From: Pseudomonas sp. PDNC002
GTDB taxonomy: Bacteria > Pseudomonadota > Gammaproteobacteria > Pseudomonadales > Pseudomonadaceae
Assembly (NCBI RefSeq): GCF_016919445.1
Contig: NZ_CP070356.1
Location: forward strand, 2,946,001 to 3,010,000
Reading direction: 5' to 3'
DNA: 64,000 nt
Part shown: one piece after another, positions 18,758 through 32,444 of the stretch
Position numbering within the stretch: position 1 is the first letter of the stretch
Layout: every line of letters begins with the position of its first letter
Program-made: the position numbers and the translations under genes
The notes under the pieces: model-generated
What the model saw: only the letters and a program-made list of their open reading frames with translations
The model's database searches: none
What the model was told of the DNA's origin: nothing

Positions 18758-19537
18758 ATGAAGAAGTTTGCACTTCTCGGTGCGCTGGCCCTGTCCGCGC
18801 TTTCCCTGGTTGCCCACGCTGACGACAAGCCGGTCCGCATCGGCATCGAAGCCGGTTACCCGCCTTTCTCCTTCAAGACTCCCGACGGCAAGCTCGCCGG
18901 CTTCGACGTGGATATCGGCAACGCCCTGTGCGAAGAAATGAAGGTCAAGTGCACTTGGGTCGAGCAGGAATTCGACGGCCTGATCCCGGCGCTGAAGGTC
19001 CGCAAGATCGACGCCATCCTCTCGTCCATGACCATCACCGACGAGCGCAAGAAGTCCGTCGACTTCACCAACAAGTACTACCACACCCCCGCGCGCTTCG
19101 TGATGAAGGAAGGCGTGACCCTGAACGACCCGCTGGTCGACCTGAAGGGCAAGAAGGTCGGTGTGCTGCGCGCTTCGACCCATGACCGTTATGCCACCGA
19201 CGTCCTGGCGCCGGCCGGCATCGAAGTCGTGCGCTACAACTCCCAGAACGAAGCCAACATGGACCTGGTCTCCGGCCGCATCGACGCGACCATGGCCGAC
19301 TCGGTCAACCTCGACGACGGCTTCCTGAAAACCGACGCCGGCAAGGGCTACGCCTTCGTAGGTCCGGAATACAACGATCCGAAGTACTTCGGTGGTGGCG
19401 CCGGCATCGCCGTGCGCAAGGGCGATACCGCCCTGGCCGAGAAATTCAACGCGGCCATCGCCGGCATCCGTGCCAACGGCAAGTACAAGGAAGTACAGGA
19501 CAAGTACTTCAAGTTCGACGTCTACGGCGAGAACTGA
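18758..19537 (+). CDS. aotJ: Arginine/ornithine ABC transporter, periplasmic binding protein
   Basis: The protein has 259 residues: a signal peptide (1-21, ending VAHA) and then a family 3 solute-binding fold ([42 protein letters not shown]). It captures arginine and ornithine in the periplasm for AotQMP. The ATG at 18758 follows AAGGAG by 6 bases; the upstream in-frame extension lacks support. It is first in aotJQMOP; a hairpin after it probably lowers expression of the downstream genes relative to the binding protein. An ArgR-type site precedes it. Confidence 0.95.
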   Translation: MKKFALLGALALSALSLVAHADDKPVRIGIEAGYPPFSFKTPDGKLAGFDVDIGNALCEEMKVKCTWVEQEFDGLIPALKVRKIDAILSSMTITDERKKSVDFTNKYYHTPARFVMKEGVTLNDPLVDLKGKKVGVLRASTHDRYATDVLAPAGIEVVRYNSQNEANMDLVSGRIDATMADSVNLDDGFLKTDAGKGYAFVGPEYNDPKYFGGGAGIAVRKGDTALAEKFNAAIAGIRANGKYKEVQDKYFKFDVYGEN

Positions 19538-19548
19538 TCCACGTCCAG

Positions 19549-19596
19549 AAGTGGCGCAAACCCAGGCCCGGTCCTGAAGTTTGTGCCACTTTTTTA
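19549..19596 (+). terminator. Attenuating terminator between aotJ and aotQ
   Basis: A 13-bp stem with one G-T wobble (AAGTGGCGCAAAC / GTTTGTGCCACTT), 17-base loop, then a T-run. It sits inside the operon, where partial termination would give more binding protein than permease. Confidence 0.8.
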
Positions 19597-19677
19597 TTGG
19601 GGGCGATCCGTCAGGTGGCGGGCGCCCTGCAGCGTCCGTGCGGTTGCGGGCGGCTTCCGGTCTAGAGGTGCGAAACT

Positions 19678-20367
19678 ATGTTCAATGGCTACGGAGCCAC
19701 CATCGTCGATGGTGCCTGGCTGACGCTTCAGCTATCCCTGCTGTCGATGGCCCTGGCAATCGCGTTGGGCCTGCTCGGTGCGGCCATCCGCCTGTCGCCG
19801 GTGAAGTGGCTGGCCTGGTGCGGCGACCTCTATTCCACCGTGATCCGCGGCGTGCCGGACCTGGTGCTGATCCTGCTGATCTTCTACGGCGGCCAGGCTG
19901 CGGTGAACTGGGTCGCGCCGATGGTCGGCTATGACGACTACATCGATCTCAACCCCTTCGCCTCCGGCGTCGGCACCCTGGGCTTCATCTTCGGTGCCTA
20001 CCTGTCCGAAACCTTCCGTGGCGCCTTCATGGCCATCCCGAAAGGGCAGGGCGAGGCCGGCTTCGCCTATGGCATGAGCGGGCTTCAGGTGTTCTTCCGC
20101 ATCCAGGTGCCGCAGATGATCCGCCTGGCCATTCCGGGCTTCACCAACAACTGGCTGGTGCTGGTCAAGGCCACCGCGCTGATCTCCGTGGTCGGCCTGC
20201 AGGACATGATGTTCAAGGCCAAGCAGGCCTCGGACGCCACCCGCGAACCCTTCACCTATTTCCTCGCCGTGGCGGCGCTGTATCTGGTGGTCACCAGCGT
20301 TTCCCTGGTGCTGCTGCGCATGCTCGAACGCCGTTATTCGGTCGGCGTGAAAGTCGCCGAGCTTTGA
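19678..20367 (+). CDS. aotQ: Arginine/ornithine ABC transporter, permease subunit
   Basis: The 229-residue inner-membrane protein of the HisQM family has five predicted helices. The EAA loop is present (FIFGAYLSETFRGAFMAIPKGQGEAGFAYGMS). It pairs with AotM to form the channel driven by AotP. The ATG at 19678 follows GAGG. The gene lies 140 bases after aotJ, beyond the attenuator hairpin, and 16 bases before aotM. Confidence 0.94.
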   Translation: MFNGYGATIVDGAWLTLQLSLLSMALAIALGLLGAAIRLSPVKWLAWCGDLYSTVIRGVPDLVLILLIFYGGQAAVNWVAPMVGYDDYIDLNPFASGVGTLGFIFGAYLSETFRGAFMAIPKGQGEAGFAYGMSGLQVFFRIQVPQMIRLAIPGFTNNWLVLVKATALISVVGLQDMMFKAKQASDATREPFTYFLAVAALYLVVTSVSLVLLRMLERRYSVGVKVAEL

Positions 20368-20383
20368 GTCAGAGGACGCCATC

Positions 20384-21082
20384 GTGATATTCGACTTCTC
20401 CGTCATCTGGGACAGCCTGCCGCTCTACTTCAGCGGCCTGCTGGTAACCCTCAAGCTGCTGGCCATCTCGCTGTTCTTCGGCCTGCTCGCGGCGGTGCCG
20501 CTGGCGCTGATGCGCTGTTCGAAGAACCCGGCGGTGAACCTGCCCGCCTGGCTCTACACCTACGTGATCCGCGGCACCCCGATGCTGGTGCAGCTGTTCC
20601 TCATCTATTACGGCCTGGCGCAATTCGCCGTGGTGCGCGAAAGCTTCCTCTGGCCGTGGCTGTCCAACGCCACCTTCTGCGCCTGCGCCGCGTTCGCCAT
20701 CAACACCAGCGCCTATACCGCCGAGATCCTCGCCGGCAGCATTCGCGCCACACCCCATGGTGAGATCGAAGCCGCCAAGGCCATGGGCATGTCGCGCCTG
20801 AAGATGTATCGCCGCATCCTGCTGCCCTCGGCCCTGCGCCGCGCGCTGCCGCAGTACAGCAACGAAGTGATCATGATGCTGCAGACCACCAGCCTGGCGT
20901 CCATCGTCACCCTGGTGGACATCACCGGCGCCGCGCGCACCGTGTACTCGCAGTACTACCTGCCGTTCGAGGCGTTCATCACCGCCGGCATCTTCTACCT
21001 GATCATGACCTTCACCCTGGTGCGCCTGTTCAAGCTGGCCGAGCGCCGCTGGCTGGCCTATCTCGCGCCGCGCAAGCACTGA
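20384..21082 (+). CDS. aotM: Arginine/ornithine ABC transporter, permease subunit
   Basis: The 232-residue inner-membrane protein of the HisM type carries the EAA loop (AEILAGSIRATPHGEIEAAKAMGMS). The start is GTG at 20384 with AGAGGA 7 bases upstream. It is coupled to aotQ upstream and to aotO downstream (10-base gap). Together AotQ and AotM form the membrane part of the importer. Confidence 0.94.
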   Translation: MIFDFSVIWDSLPLYFSGLLVTLKLLAISLFFGLLAAVPLALMRCSKNPAVNLPAWLYTYVIRGTPMLVQLFLIYYGLAQFAVVRESFLWPWLSNATFCACAAFAINTSAYTAEILAGSIRATPHGEIEAAKAMGMSRLKMYRRILLPSALRRALPQYSNEVIMMLQTTSLASIVTLVDITGAARTVYSQYYLPFEAFITAGIFYLIMTFTLVRLFKLAERRWLAYLAPRKH

Positions 21083-21092
21083 GGAAAAGACC

Positions 21093-22205
21093 GTGGAACG
21101 TATCGATCATCTGCTGCCGTGGAGCAGCCTGGGTAGCGAGCGCCGCCTGAGCGTGTTCCGCTACGGCAAGGGCCCGCGCAAGGTCTATATCCAGTCCAGC
21201 CTGCACGCCGACGAGCTGCCGGGCATGCGCACCGCCTGGGAACTCAAACAGCGCCTGGCCGACCTCGAGTCGCGCGGGCAACTGAACTGCGTCGTCGAAC
21301 TGGTGCCGGTGGCCAACCCCATCGGCCTGGGCCAGACCCTGCAGGCCAGCCACCTGGGCCGTTTCGAGTTCGGCAGCGGGAAGAACTTCAACCGCGATTT
21401 CGTCGAGCTGAGCGCTCTGGTTGCCGAGCGTGTCGGTGAAAAGCTGGGCGCTGACGAAGCCGCCAACGTCGAGCTGATCCGTCAGGCCATGCGTGATGGC
21501 CTCGACGCGCTGCCGCCGGCTTCGTCCGAGCTGCAGGGCATGCAGCGCATACTGCTGCGCCATGCCTGTGATGCCGAGGTCGTACTCGACCTGCACTGCG
21601 ATTTCGACGCCGCCATCCATGTCTATGCGATCCCGCAGCACTGGCCGCGCTGGAAGTCCCTGGCCGCACGCCTGAAGGCTGGCGTGGCGCTGCTCGCCGA
21701 AGATTCCGGCGGCAGTTCCTTCGATGAATCCTGCTCGCTGCCCTGGCTGCGCCTGTCGCAGGCCTTCCCGCAGGCGGCGATTCCGCTGGCGTGCCTGGCG
21801 ACCACGGTCGAGCTGGGTGGCGTGGGCGATACCCGCGTCGACCAGGCGCAGGACAACTGCGAAGCCATCCTCGGCTTCCTGGCCGAGCAGGGCCTGATCG
21901 CCGGCGACTGGCCGGCAGCCCCGGCTGAATGCTGCGAAGGCATGCCGTTCGAAGGCACCGAATACCTCTACGCGCCCCACGTCGGTGTCGTGAGCTTCCT
22001 GCGCAAGGCGGGGGAGTGGGTGGAGAAGGGCGACGCGCTGTTCGAGGTGGTCGACCCGCTGAACGACAAGGTCAGCACCGTACGCGCCGGGACCTCCGGC
22101 GTGCTGTTCGCCATCGAGCGTGGGCGCTACGCCCAGCCAGGGCTTTGGCTGGCCAAGGTGGCCGGGCGTGAGCCGTTCCGCAAGGGCCGGCTGATCAACG
22201 ACTGA
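21093..22205 (+). CDS. aotO: AotO, succinylglutamate desuccinylase/aspartoacylase-like protein
   Basis: The 370-residue protein belongs to the AstE/aspartoacylase zinc-carboxypeptidase fold. Likely metal ligands are His and Glu in SSLHADELPG and His in VLDLHCDFD. The last 80 residues (PHVGVVSFLRKAGEWVEKGD...) resemble a lipoyl/biotinyl-type barrel sandwich domain. The start is GTG at 21093 just after the aotM stop, with GAGGAAA before it. It is encoded inside the arginine uptake operon but is not needed for transport in P. aeruginosa as I recall; its substrate is not established. An acyl-arginine or acyl-amino-acid hydrolase role is plausible. Confidence 0.88.
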   Translation: MERIDHLLPWSSLGSERRLSVFRYGKGPRKVYIQSSLHADELPGMRTAWELKQRLADLESRGQLNCVVELVPVANPIGLGQTLQASHLGRFEFGSGKNFNRDFVELSALVAERVGEKLGADEAANVELIRQAMRDGLDALPPASSELQGMQRILLRHACDAEVVLDLHCDFDAAIHVYAIPQHWPRWKSLAARLKAGVALLAEDSGGSSFDESCSLPWLRLSQAFPQAAIPLACLATTVELGGVGDTRVDQAQDNCEAILGFLAEQGLIAGDWPAAPAECCEGMPFEGTEYLYAPHVGVVSFLRKAGEWVEKGDALFEVVDPLNDKVSTVRAGTSGVLFAIERGRYAQPGLWLAKVAGREPFRKGRLIND

Positions 22206-22222
22206 ATTCGAGAACCGACACC

Positions 22223-22987
22223 ATGTACAAACTTGAAATCCAGGACCTGCACAAGCGCTACGGCACCCACGAGGTGCTCAAGGGCGTCTCCATGGCGGCC
22301 AAGGCAGGCGACGTGATCAGCATCATCGGCTCCTCCGGCTCGGGCAAGAGCACCTTCCTGCGCTGCATCAACCTGCTGGAGCAGCCCCACGCCGGCAAGA
22401 TCCTGCTCAATGGCGAAGAGCTCAAGCTCGTGCCGAACAAGGACGGTGCGCTCAAGGCCGCCGACGCCAAGCAGCTGCAGCGCATGCGCTCGCGCCTGTC
22501 GATGGTGTTCCAGCACTTCAACCTGTGGTCGCACATGAGCGCCCTGGAAAACGTCATCGAAGCGCCGGTCCATGTACTGGGCGTGTCGAAGAAAGAGGCG
22601 CTGGAAAAGGCCGAGCACTACCTGGCGAAAGTTGGCGTGGCGCACCGCAAGGACGCCTATCCCGCGCACATGTCCGGTGGCGAGCAACAGCGCGTGGCGA
22701 TTGCCCGTGCGCTGGCGGTCGAGCCGGAAGTGATGCTGTTCGACGAACCGACCTCGGCGCTCGACCCCGAACTGGTCGGCGAAGTGCTGAAGGTCATGCA
22801 GGACCTGGCCCAGGAAGGCCGCACCATGGTGGTGGTGACCCACGAGATGGGCTTCGCTCGCGAGGTCTCCAACCAGCTGGTGTTCCTGCACAAGGGACTG
22901 GTGGAAGAGACGGGCTGCCCGAGGGAAGTCCTCGCCAACCCGCAATCGGAACGCCTCAAGCAGTTCCTTTCCGGCAGCTTGAAGTAA
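22223..22987 (+). CDS. aotP: Arginine/ornithine ABC transporter, ATP-binding subunit
   Basis: The 254-residue HisP-type ATPase has Walker A GSSGSGKS, signature MSGGEQQRVAIARAL, Walker B VMLFDEP followed by TSALDPE, and the switch His in VVTHEMGFAREV. It energises AotQM at the inner membrane. It is the last transporter gene of the operon, 17 bases after aotO and 37 bases before argR. Confidence 0.95.
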   Translation: MYKLEIQDLHKRYGTHEVLKGVSMAAKAGDVISIIGSSGSGKSTFLRCINLLEQPHAGKILLNGEELKLVPNKDGALKAADAKQLQRMRSRLSMVFQHFNLWSHMSALENVIEAPVHVLGVSKKEALEKAEHYLAKVGVAHRKDAYPAHMSGGEQQRVAIARALAVEPEVMLFDEPTSALDPELVGEVLKVMQDLAQEGRTMVVVTHEMGFAREVSNQLVFLHKGLVEETGCPREVLANPQSERLKQFLSGSLK

Positions 22988-23024
22988 GCTGTCTGTCATT
23001 CGCACCGTTGGGTGAACCTGCCGC

Positions 23025-24008
23025 ATGACCGCACAACGCATCGGATTCCTGCTCTGGCCGCACACGCGGGCGCTGACCCTTGCGCTGGCCGAGGAGGCCC
23101 TGCGGGTCGCCCGCCGACTGCACCCCGAGGCGCTCTACGAGCCCGTGTTCATGAGTGCCGAGACGGTGGCCGAAGCCGATGGCTGGCGCCTGCCGGGGCA
23201 GGCCTGGAATGGCGTGCTGGAGCAATGCCAGCGCATCTTCCTGGTCGCCGACGAGATTCCACAGACGGTCTCTGCGCCGCTGGCCGCCGTGCTCAAGCAG
23301 CTGTCGCGCAGCGGCGTGAGCATTGGTGCGCTGTCCGCCGGTATCTATCCGCTGGCGCAGTTGGGCCTGCTCGACGGCTACCGCGCCGCTGTGCACTGGC
23401 GTTGGCACGACGATTTCACCGAGCGTTATCCCAAGGTCATCGCCACCAACCACCTGTTCGAGTGGGATCGTGATCGCCTCAGCGCCTGCGGCGGCATGGC
23501 GGTGCTCGACCTTCTGCTGGCCGTGCTGTCCCGCGACCATGGCGCGGAACTGGCTGGCGCGGTATCCGAAGAGCTGGTGGTGGAGCGCATCCGCGAAGGC
23601 TCCGAACGCCAGCGCATCCCGCTGAAGAACCGCCTCGGCTCCAGCCACCCGAAGCTCACCCAGGCGGTGCTGCTGATGGAGGCGAACATCGAGGAGCCGC
23701 TGACCACCGACGAGATCGCCCAGCACGTGTGTGTCTCGCGCCGCCAGCTGGAGCGCATCTTCAAGCAGTACCTGACCCGCGTGCCGAGCCAGTACTACCT
23801 GGAACTGCGCCTGAACCGCGCGCGGCAGATGCTCATGCAGACCAGCAAGTCGATCATCCAGATCGGCCTGTCCTGCGGTTTCTCCAGCGGCCCGCACTTC
23901 TCCAGCGCGTACCGCAACTTCTTCGGCGTGACTCCACGCGAAGACCGCAACCAGCGTCGCGGCCAGGGTGCCGCCGAAGCCGCTCCGGTCGCCACCGAGC
24001 GGGGTTGA
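23025..24008 (+). CDS. argR: AraC/XylS-family arginine-responsive regulator ArgR
   Basis: The 327-residue protein has an N-terminal DJ-1/PfpI-like (GATase1-type) sensing domain over about residues 1-190 and a C-terminal pair of AraC helix-turn-helix motifs (TTDEIAQHVCVSRRQLERIFKQYL and IIQIGLSCGFSSGPHFSSAYRNFFGVTP). In P. aeruginosa ArgR senses arginine, activates aot and aru and represses biosynthetic genes. It is unrelated to the hexameric E. coli ArgR of the same name. It ends the aot operon and lies just before the aru genes it controls. Confidence 0.94.
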   Translation: MTAQRIGFLLWPHTRALTLALAEEALRVARRLHPEALYEPVFMSAETVAEADGWRLPGQAWNGVLEQCQRIFLVADEIPQTVSAPLAAVLKQLSRSGVSIGALSAGIYPLAQLGLLDGYRAAVHWRWHDDFTERYPKVIATNHLFEWDRDRLSACGGMAVLDLLLAVLSRDHGAELAGAVSEELVVERIREGSERQRIPLKNRLGSSHPKLTQAVLLMEANIEEPLTTDEIAQHVCVSRRQLERIFKQYLTRVPSQYYLELRLNRARQMLMQTSKSIIQIGLSCGFSSGPHFSSAYRNFFGVTPREDRNQRRGQGAAEAAPVATERG

Positions 24009-25772
<1,764 letters not shown>

Positions 25773-25924
25773 TCCCCCGGCTACGCTGAATCGGCGGGGC
25801 CCGCGCCTCGCCGTTTAGCCGGCCGGATTGTCCCGGCTGGTGCTTTCGAATGCCCTGATGAGTGCGGCACGGGTCGTGTCGCGCCTGCCAATCACGAATT
25901 TTGTCTGGTTAGAGGAGTGACGCC

Positions 25925-26941
25925 ATGCTGGTGATGCGCCCCGCCCAAGTGGCCGACCTGCAGCAAGTGCAGCGTCTCGCCGCGGACAGCCCGGTCGGCG
26001 TCACGTCGCTGCCGGACGACGCGGAACGCCTGCGGGAAAAGATCCTTGCCTCGGAGGCCTCGTTCGCCGCCGAAGTGAGCTTCAACGGTGAAGAGAGCTA
26101 TTTCTTCGTGCTGGAAGACACCGACACCGGCCGCCTGGTCGGCTGCTCGGCCATCGTCGCCTCGGCCGGTTTCTCCGAACCGTTCTACAGCTTCCGCAAC
26201 GAGACCTTCGTGCACGCCTCCCGCGAGCTGAAGATCCATAACAAGATCCACGTCCTGTCGCTGTGCCACGACCTCACCGGCAACAGCCTGCTGACCAGCT
26301 TCTACGTCGAGCGCGACCTGGTGAACACGCCGATCGCCGAGCTCAACTCCCGTGGCCGCCTGCTGTTCATGGCCAGCCACCCGGAGCGCTTCGCCGACGC
26401 GGTGGTGGTGGAGATCGTCGGCTACAGCGACGAGCAGGGCCAGTCGCCGTTCTGGAACGCCATCGGGCGCAACTTCTTCGACCTCGACTACACCGAGGCC
26501 GAGAAGCTCTCGGGGCTGAAGAGCCGCACCTTCCTCGCCGAGCTGATGCCGCACTATCCGATCTACGTGCCGCTGCTGCCGGACGACGCGCAGGAGGCCA
26601 TGGGCCAGGTGCATCCGCGTGCGCAGATCACCTTCGACATCCTGATGCGCGATGGCTTCGAATCCGACAACTACGTCGACATCTTCGATGGTGGCCCGGC
26701 GCTGCACGCGCGCACCTCGGGCATCCGCTCCATCGCCCAGAGCCGTCAGGTGCCGGTGCGCATCGGTGAAGGCGGCAAGGGCAATCGCGGTTACCTGGTG
26801 ACCAACGGCCAGCTGCAGGATTTCCGCGCCATCGTCGTCGAACTCGACTGGGTACCGGGCAAGCCCGTGACTCTGAACCAGCAAGCCGCCGAAGCCCTGG
26901 GCATCGGCGAGGGCGCCAGCGTGCGCCTGGTTGCGATCTGA
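25925..26941 (+). CDS. aruF: Arginine N-succinyltransferase, alpha subunit
   Basis: This 338-residue AstA-family protein transfers succinyl from succinyl-CoA to arginine (and ornithine) in step 1 of the AST pathway. Hallmarks are MLVMRPAQ at the start, KIHVLSLCHDLTGNSLLTSFYV and FWNAIGRNFFDLDY. Pseudomonads use a two-subunit enzyme, and the next gene encodes the paralogous beta subunit 11 bases downstream. The two proteins align over their whole length, as expected of a tandem duplication. Confidence 0.96.
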   Translation: MLVMRPAQVADLQQVQRLAADSPVGVTSLPDDAERLREKILASEASFAAEVSFNGEESYFFVLEDTDTGRLVGCSAIVASAGFSEPFYSFRNETFVHASRELKIHNKIHVLSLCHDLTGNSLLTSFYVERDLVNTPIAELNSRGRLLFMASHPERFADAVVVEIVGYSDEQGQSPFWNAIGRNFFDLDYTEAEKLSGLKSRTFLAELMPHYPIYVPLLPDDAQEAMGQVHPRAQITFDILMRDGFESDNYVDIFDGGPALHARTSGIRSIAQSRQVPVRIGEGGKGNRGYLVTNGQLQDFRAIVVELDWVPGKPVTLNQQAAEALGIGEGASVRLVAI

Positions 26942-26952
26942 GGGGAGAGAGC

Positions 26953-29463
<2,511 letters not shown>

Positions 29464-29464
<1 letters not shown>

Positions 29465-30810
29465 TGACCGCCTATGAAATGAACTTTGATGGCCTGGTCG
29501 GACCGACGCACAACTACGGCGGCCTGTCCTACGGCAACGTGGCGTCGCAGAGCAACAGCCAGGCCGCATCCAACCCGCGTGAAGCGGCGAAGCAGGGCCT
29601 GTCGAAGATGAAGGCGCTGATGGAGCTGGGCTTCAAGCAGGGTGTATTCGCCCCGCAGGAGCGCCCGGCCGTCGCCTCGCTGCGCGCCCTGGGCTTCTCC
29701 GGCACTGACGCCGAAGTCATCGCCAAGGCGGCCAAGGAGGCCATGCCGCTGCTGGCCGCGGTCAGCTCTGCGTCCTGCATGTGGACGGCCAACGCCGCCA
29801 CCGTCAGCCCCAGTGCCGACACCGCCGATGGTCGCGTGCACTTCACCGCGGCCAACCTGAACTGCAAGTTCCACCGCTCCATCGAGCATCCGCAGACCAG
29901 CCGCATCCTCGCGGCGATGTTCAACGACGAGCAGCGCTTCGCCCACCACGCCGCTTTGCCGGCGGTCGCCCAGTTCGGCGACGAGGGTGCGGCCAACCAC
30001 ACGCGCTTCTGCAAGTCCTACGGCGAAGCGGGCGTGGAGTTCTTCGTGTTCGGCCGCAGCGCCTTCGACAGCCGCTTCCCGGCGCCGCAACGCTATCCGG
30101 CGCGGCAGACCCTGGAAGCCTGCCAGGCGGTCGCCCTCCTGCACGGCCTGAGCGATGACGGCGTGGTCTATGCCCAGCAAAATCCGGCGGTGATTGACCA
30201 GGGCGTGTTCCATAACGACGTGATCGCGGTTGGCAACGGCGAAGTGCTGTTCCACCACGAAGACGCCTTCCTCGACACCGAGCGCGTCCTCGCCGAACTG
30301 CACGACAAGCTGGGTCGCCGTGGCGGCCGCTTCCGCGCCGTCTGCGTGCCGCGCGACCAGGTCACTGTGGAAGACGCGGTGAAGTCCTACCTGTTCAACA
30401 GCCAACTGCTCACCCGTGCCGACGGCAATATGCTGCTGATCGTCCCGGAGGAGTGCCGCAAGAACGAGCGCGTGTGGAGCTACCTGTCGCGCCTGACTGC
30501 CGAGGACGGCCCGATCCGCGAGGTGAAGGTGTTCGACCTCAAGCAGAGCATGCAAAACGGCGGCGGCCCCGCCTGCCTGCGCCTGCGCGTGGCGCTGAAC
30601 GACGCCGAGCTGGCGGCGGTCAATCCCGGCGTGATCATGACCCCGACCCTGCACGACACCCTGGTCACCTGGGTCGACAAGCACTACCGCGATCGACTTG
30701 CCGAGTCCGACCTGGCCGACCCGCAACTGCTGGTCGAGTGCCGGACGGCGTTGGATGAATTGACTCAGATCCTTAAACTGGGCTCGGTTTATCCCTTCCA
30801 GCTGAACTGA
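29464..30810 (+). CDS. aruB: N-succinylarginine dihydrolase
   Basis: The 448-residue member of the guanidino-modifying (arginine deiminase) fold hydrolyses succinylarginine to succinylornithine, 2 NH3 and CO2 (step 2). Signatures are [19 protein letters not shown] at the N-terminus, the catalytic HED-type motif in [10 protein letters not shown], and the Cys near the end in [17 protein letters not shown]-linked and [12 protein letters not shown] segments. The ATG at 29464 overlaps the aruD stop (TGATG); a GTG one codon upstream is possible. Confidence 0.96.
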
Positions 30811-30819
30811 GTGAATGAC

Positions 30820-31101
30820 ATGACCGAAAGCCTCCCGCTGATTCTCGAAGACAACAAGGGCGAACGCCGCGAGACCCACACCGCGCGCCTGGCCATCCGA
30901 CTGGAAGGGCGCGAGCTGTGGCTGGAAGCCGACGGCAAGGGCGGCCTGGTGATCTACGCCGACTCCCATGAGGACGACGCCGAGATCCCGCTGCTGGTGG
31001 TGCGCCCGCAGGCGGTGAACCAGTTGGGCTTGAGCCTGGAACTGGAAGCCGCCGAAGTCCACGAACATGGTCCAGACTGTGGATGTGACCACCACCACTG
31101 A
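30820..31101 (+). CDS. Small conserved protein of the aru operon (PA0900-like), His/Cys-rich tail
   Basis: The protein has 93 residues and no signal peptide or membrane segment. The body is a likely beta-rich domain ([23 protein letters not shown]). The tail [12 protein letters not shown] offers four His and two Cys and looks able to bind metal. The ATG at 30820 is used; a GTG at 30811 immediately after the aruB stop is an alternative. It lies between aruB and aruE, as does PA0900 in PAO1. The metal dependence of AruE and AruB neighbours makes a metal-handling role conceivable, but no function is known. Confidence 0.75.
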   Translation: MTESLPLILEDNKGERRETHTARLAIRLEGRELWLEADGKGGLVIYADSHEDDAEIPLLVVRPQAVNQLGLSLELEAAEVHEHGPDCGCDHHH

Positions 31102-31151
31102 CCGCGGAGTCCACGGCCGGCCAGGCCGCAGGACATGATGGAGGCGTCCGC

Positions 31152-32144
31152 ATGCTAGCCCTGGGCAAACTGCTCGAACTGACCCTCGCCGGCCGTGAGC
31201 CGACGGAAAAGATTCAGCTCACCGCAGACGGCACCCGTTTGCACTGGCTGGCCGAAGGCGCCCTTGAAATCACTCCGCCGGTGGCGCGGGACAATGGCCG
31301 CGACCTGCTGCTCTCGGCCGGTATCCATGGCAACGAGACCGCGCCCATCGAGCTGATCGACCGCCTGGTGCACCGCATCGCCCGCGGCGAGCTGAAGCCG
31401 GCGGCGCGGGTGCTGTTCCTGCTCGGCAATCCCGAGGCCATGCGTCGCGGCGAGCGTTACCTGGAACAGGACATCAACCGCCTGTTCTGCGGTCGCCATG
31501 AAGAGGGCAGCGGCAACGAGGCCCTGCGCGCGGCGGAGCTCGAGCGACTGGCCGCTGCGTTCTTCGCCCGTGACGGCCGCCCACGCCTGCACTACGACCT
31601 GCACACCGCTATCCGCGGCTCGAAGATCGAGCAGTTCGCGCTCTATCCCTGGGCCAGCGGCCGCGAACATTCCCGCGAGGAGCTGGCGCGCCTGCGCAGC
31701 GCCGGCATCGACGCCGTGCTGCTGCAGAGCAAGCCGGGCATCACCTTCAGCGCCTACACGTACAGCCACCTGGGCGCCGAGGCCTTCACCCTGGAGCTGG
31801 GCAAGGCGCGGCCGTTCGGGCAGAACCAGTCGGTGAACCTGGATCGCCTGGAAGCCATGCTCGAAGGCGTAATCAGCGGCCAGGAGGCAGACAGTGCGCA
31901 GCTCGACGGCCTGCAGCTGTTCGCCGTTTCCCGCGAAGTGATCAAGCACAGCGACCACTTCCGCCTTCACCTGGACGACGCGGTGGACAACTTCACCGAG
32001 CTGGACCACGGCTTCCTGCTTGCCGAGGACATCGGCGGCACCCGCTGGATAGTGGAAGAGCAGGGGGCGCGGATCATCTTCCCCAACCCGCGGGTGAAGA
32101 ACGGCCTGCGTGCCGGCATTCTGGTGGTGCCTACCGAGCTCTGA
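31152..32144 (+). CDS. aruE: Succinylglutamate desuccinylase
   Basis: The 330-residue zinc enzyme performs the last step of the AST pathway, releasing glutamate and succinate. The zinc site is formed by His and Glu in [11 protein letters not shown] and His in [21 protein letters not shown] and [13 protein letters not shown] are further AstE signatures. The ATG at 31152 follows GGAGG. It is related in fold to AotO of the transport operon. Repeat DNA follows it. Confidence 0.95.
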   Translation: MLALGKLLELTLAGREPTEKIQLTADGTRLHWLAEGALEITPPVARDNGRDLLLSAGIHGNETAPIELIDRLVHRIARGELKPAARVLFLLGNPEAMRRGERYLEQDINRLFCGRHEEGSGNEALRAAELERLAAAFFARDGRPRLHYDLHTAIRGSKIEQFALYPWASGREHSREELARLRSAGIDAVLLQSKPGITFSAYTYSHLGAEAFTLELGKARPFGQNQSVNLDRLEAMLEGVISGQEADSAQLDGLQLFAVSREVIKHSDHFRLHLDDAVDNFTELDHGFLLAEDIGGTRWIVEEQGARIIFPNPRVKNGLRAGILVVPTEL

Positions 32145-32193
32145 TTTGCCATTCTTCCCGGCTGGCTTCGCGGTTTCCCTTCACGCCGAACGG

Positions 32194-32318
32194 CTCCCTC
32201 TCCCTTCGGAGCGGGGCGCGTAGCCAGGGCTGGGGAGAGGGGAGCGGGCTACGGGGATACTTCGGCGTAGACTTGGCACCATTCCCCCTCCCTAACCCTC
32301 CCCCTTAAGGGAGAGGGG
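32194..32318. repeat. CCCTCTCCC/GGGAGAGGG palindromic element (copy 3)
   Basis: It is bounded by CTCCCTCTCCC on the left and GGGAGAGGGG on the right, with an internal GGGCTGGGGAGAGGGGAG and CCCTAACCCTCCCCC. It fills most of the 300-base gap between aruE and ltaE. No gene is seen in the gap. Confidence 0.72.
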
Positions 32319-32444
32319 ACCATCCGGCGTGGCTGCAGGTGATGCTGCTCGCCGACGAGGCTCTATTAATAATCCGCGCCTTGTTCCTCTGCCTCCAAGC
32401 CCTTAGCATCGGCCCTTTCCGCCTGATGCCCGAGGAGCCTTGCC

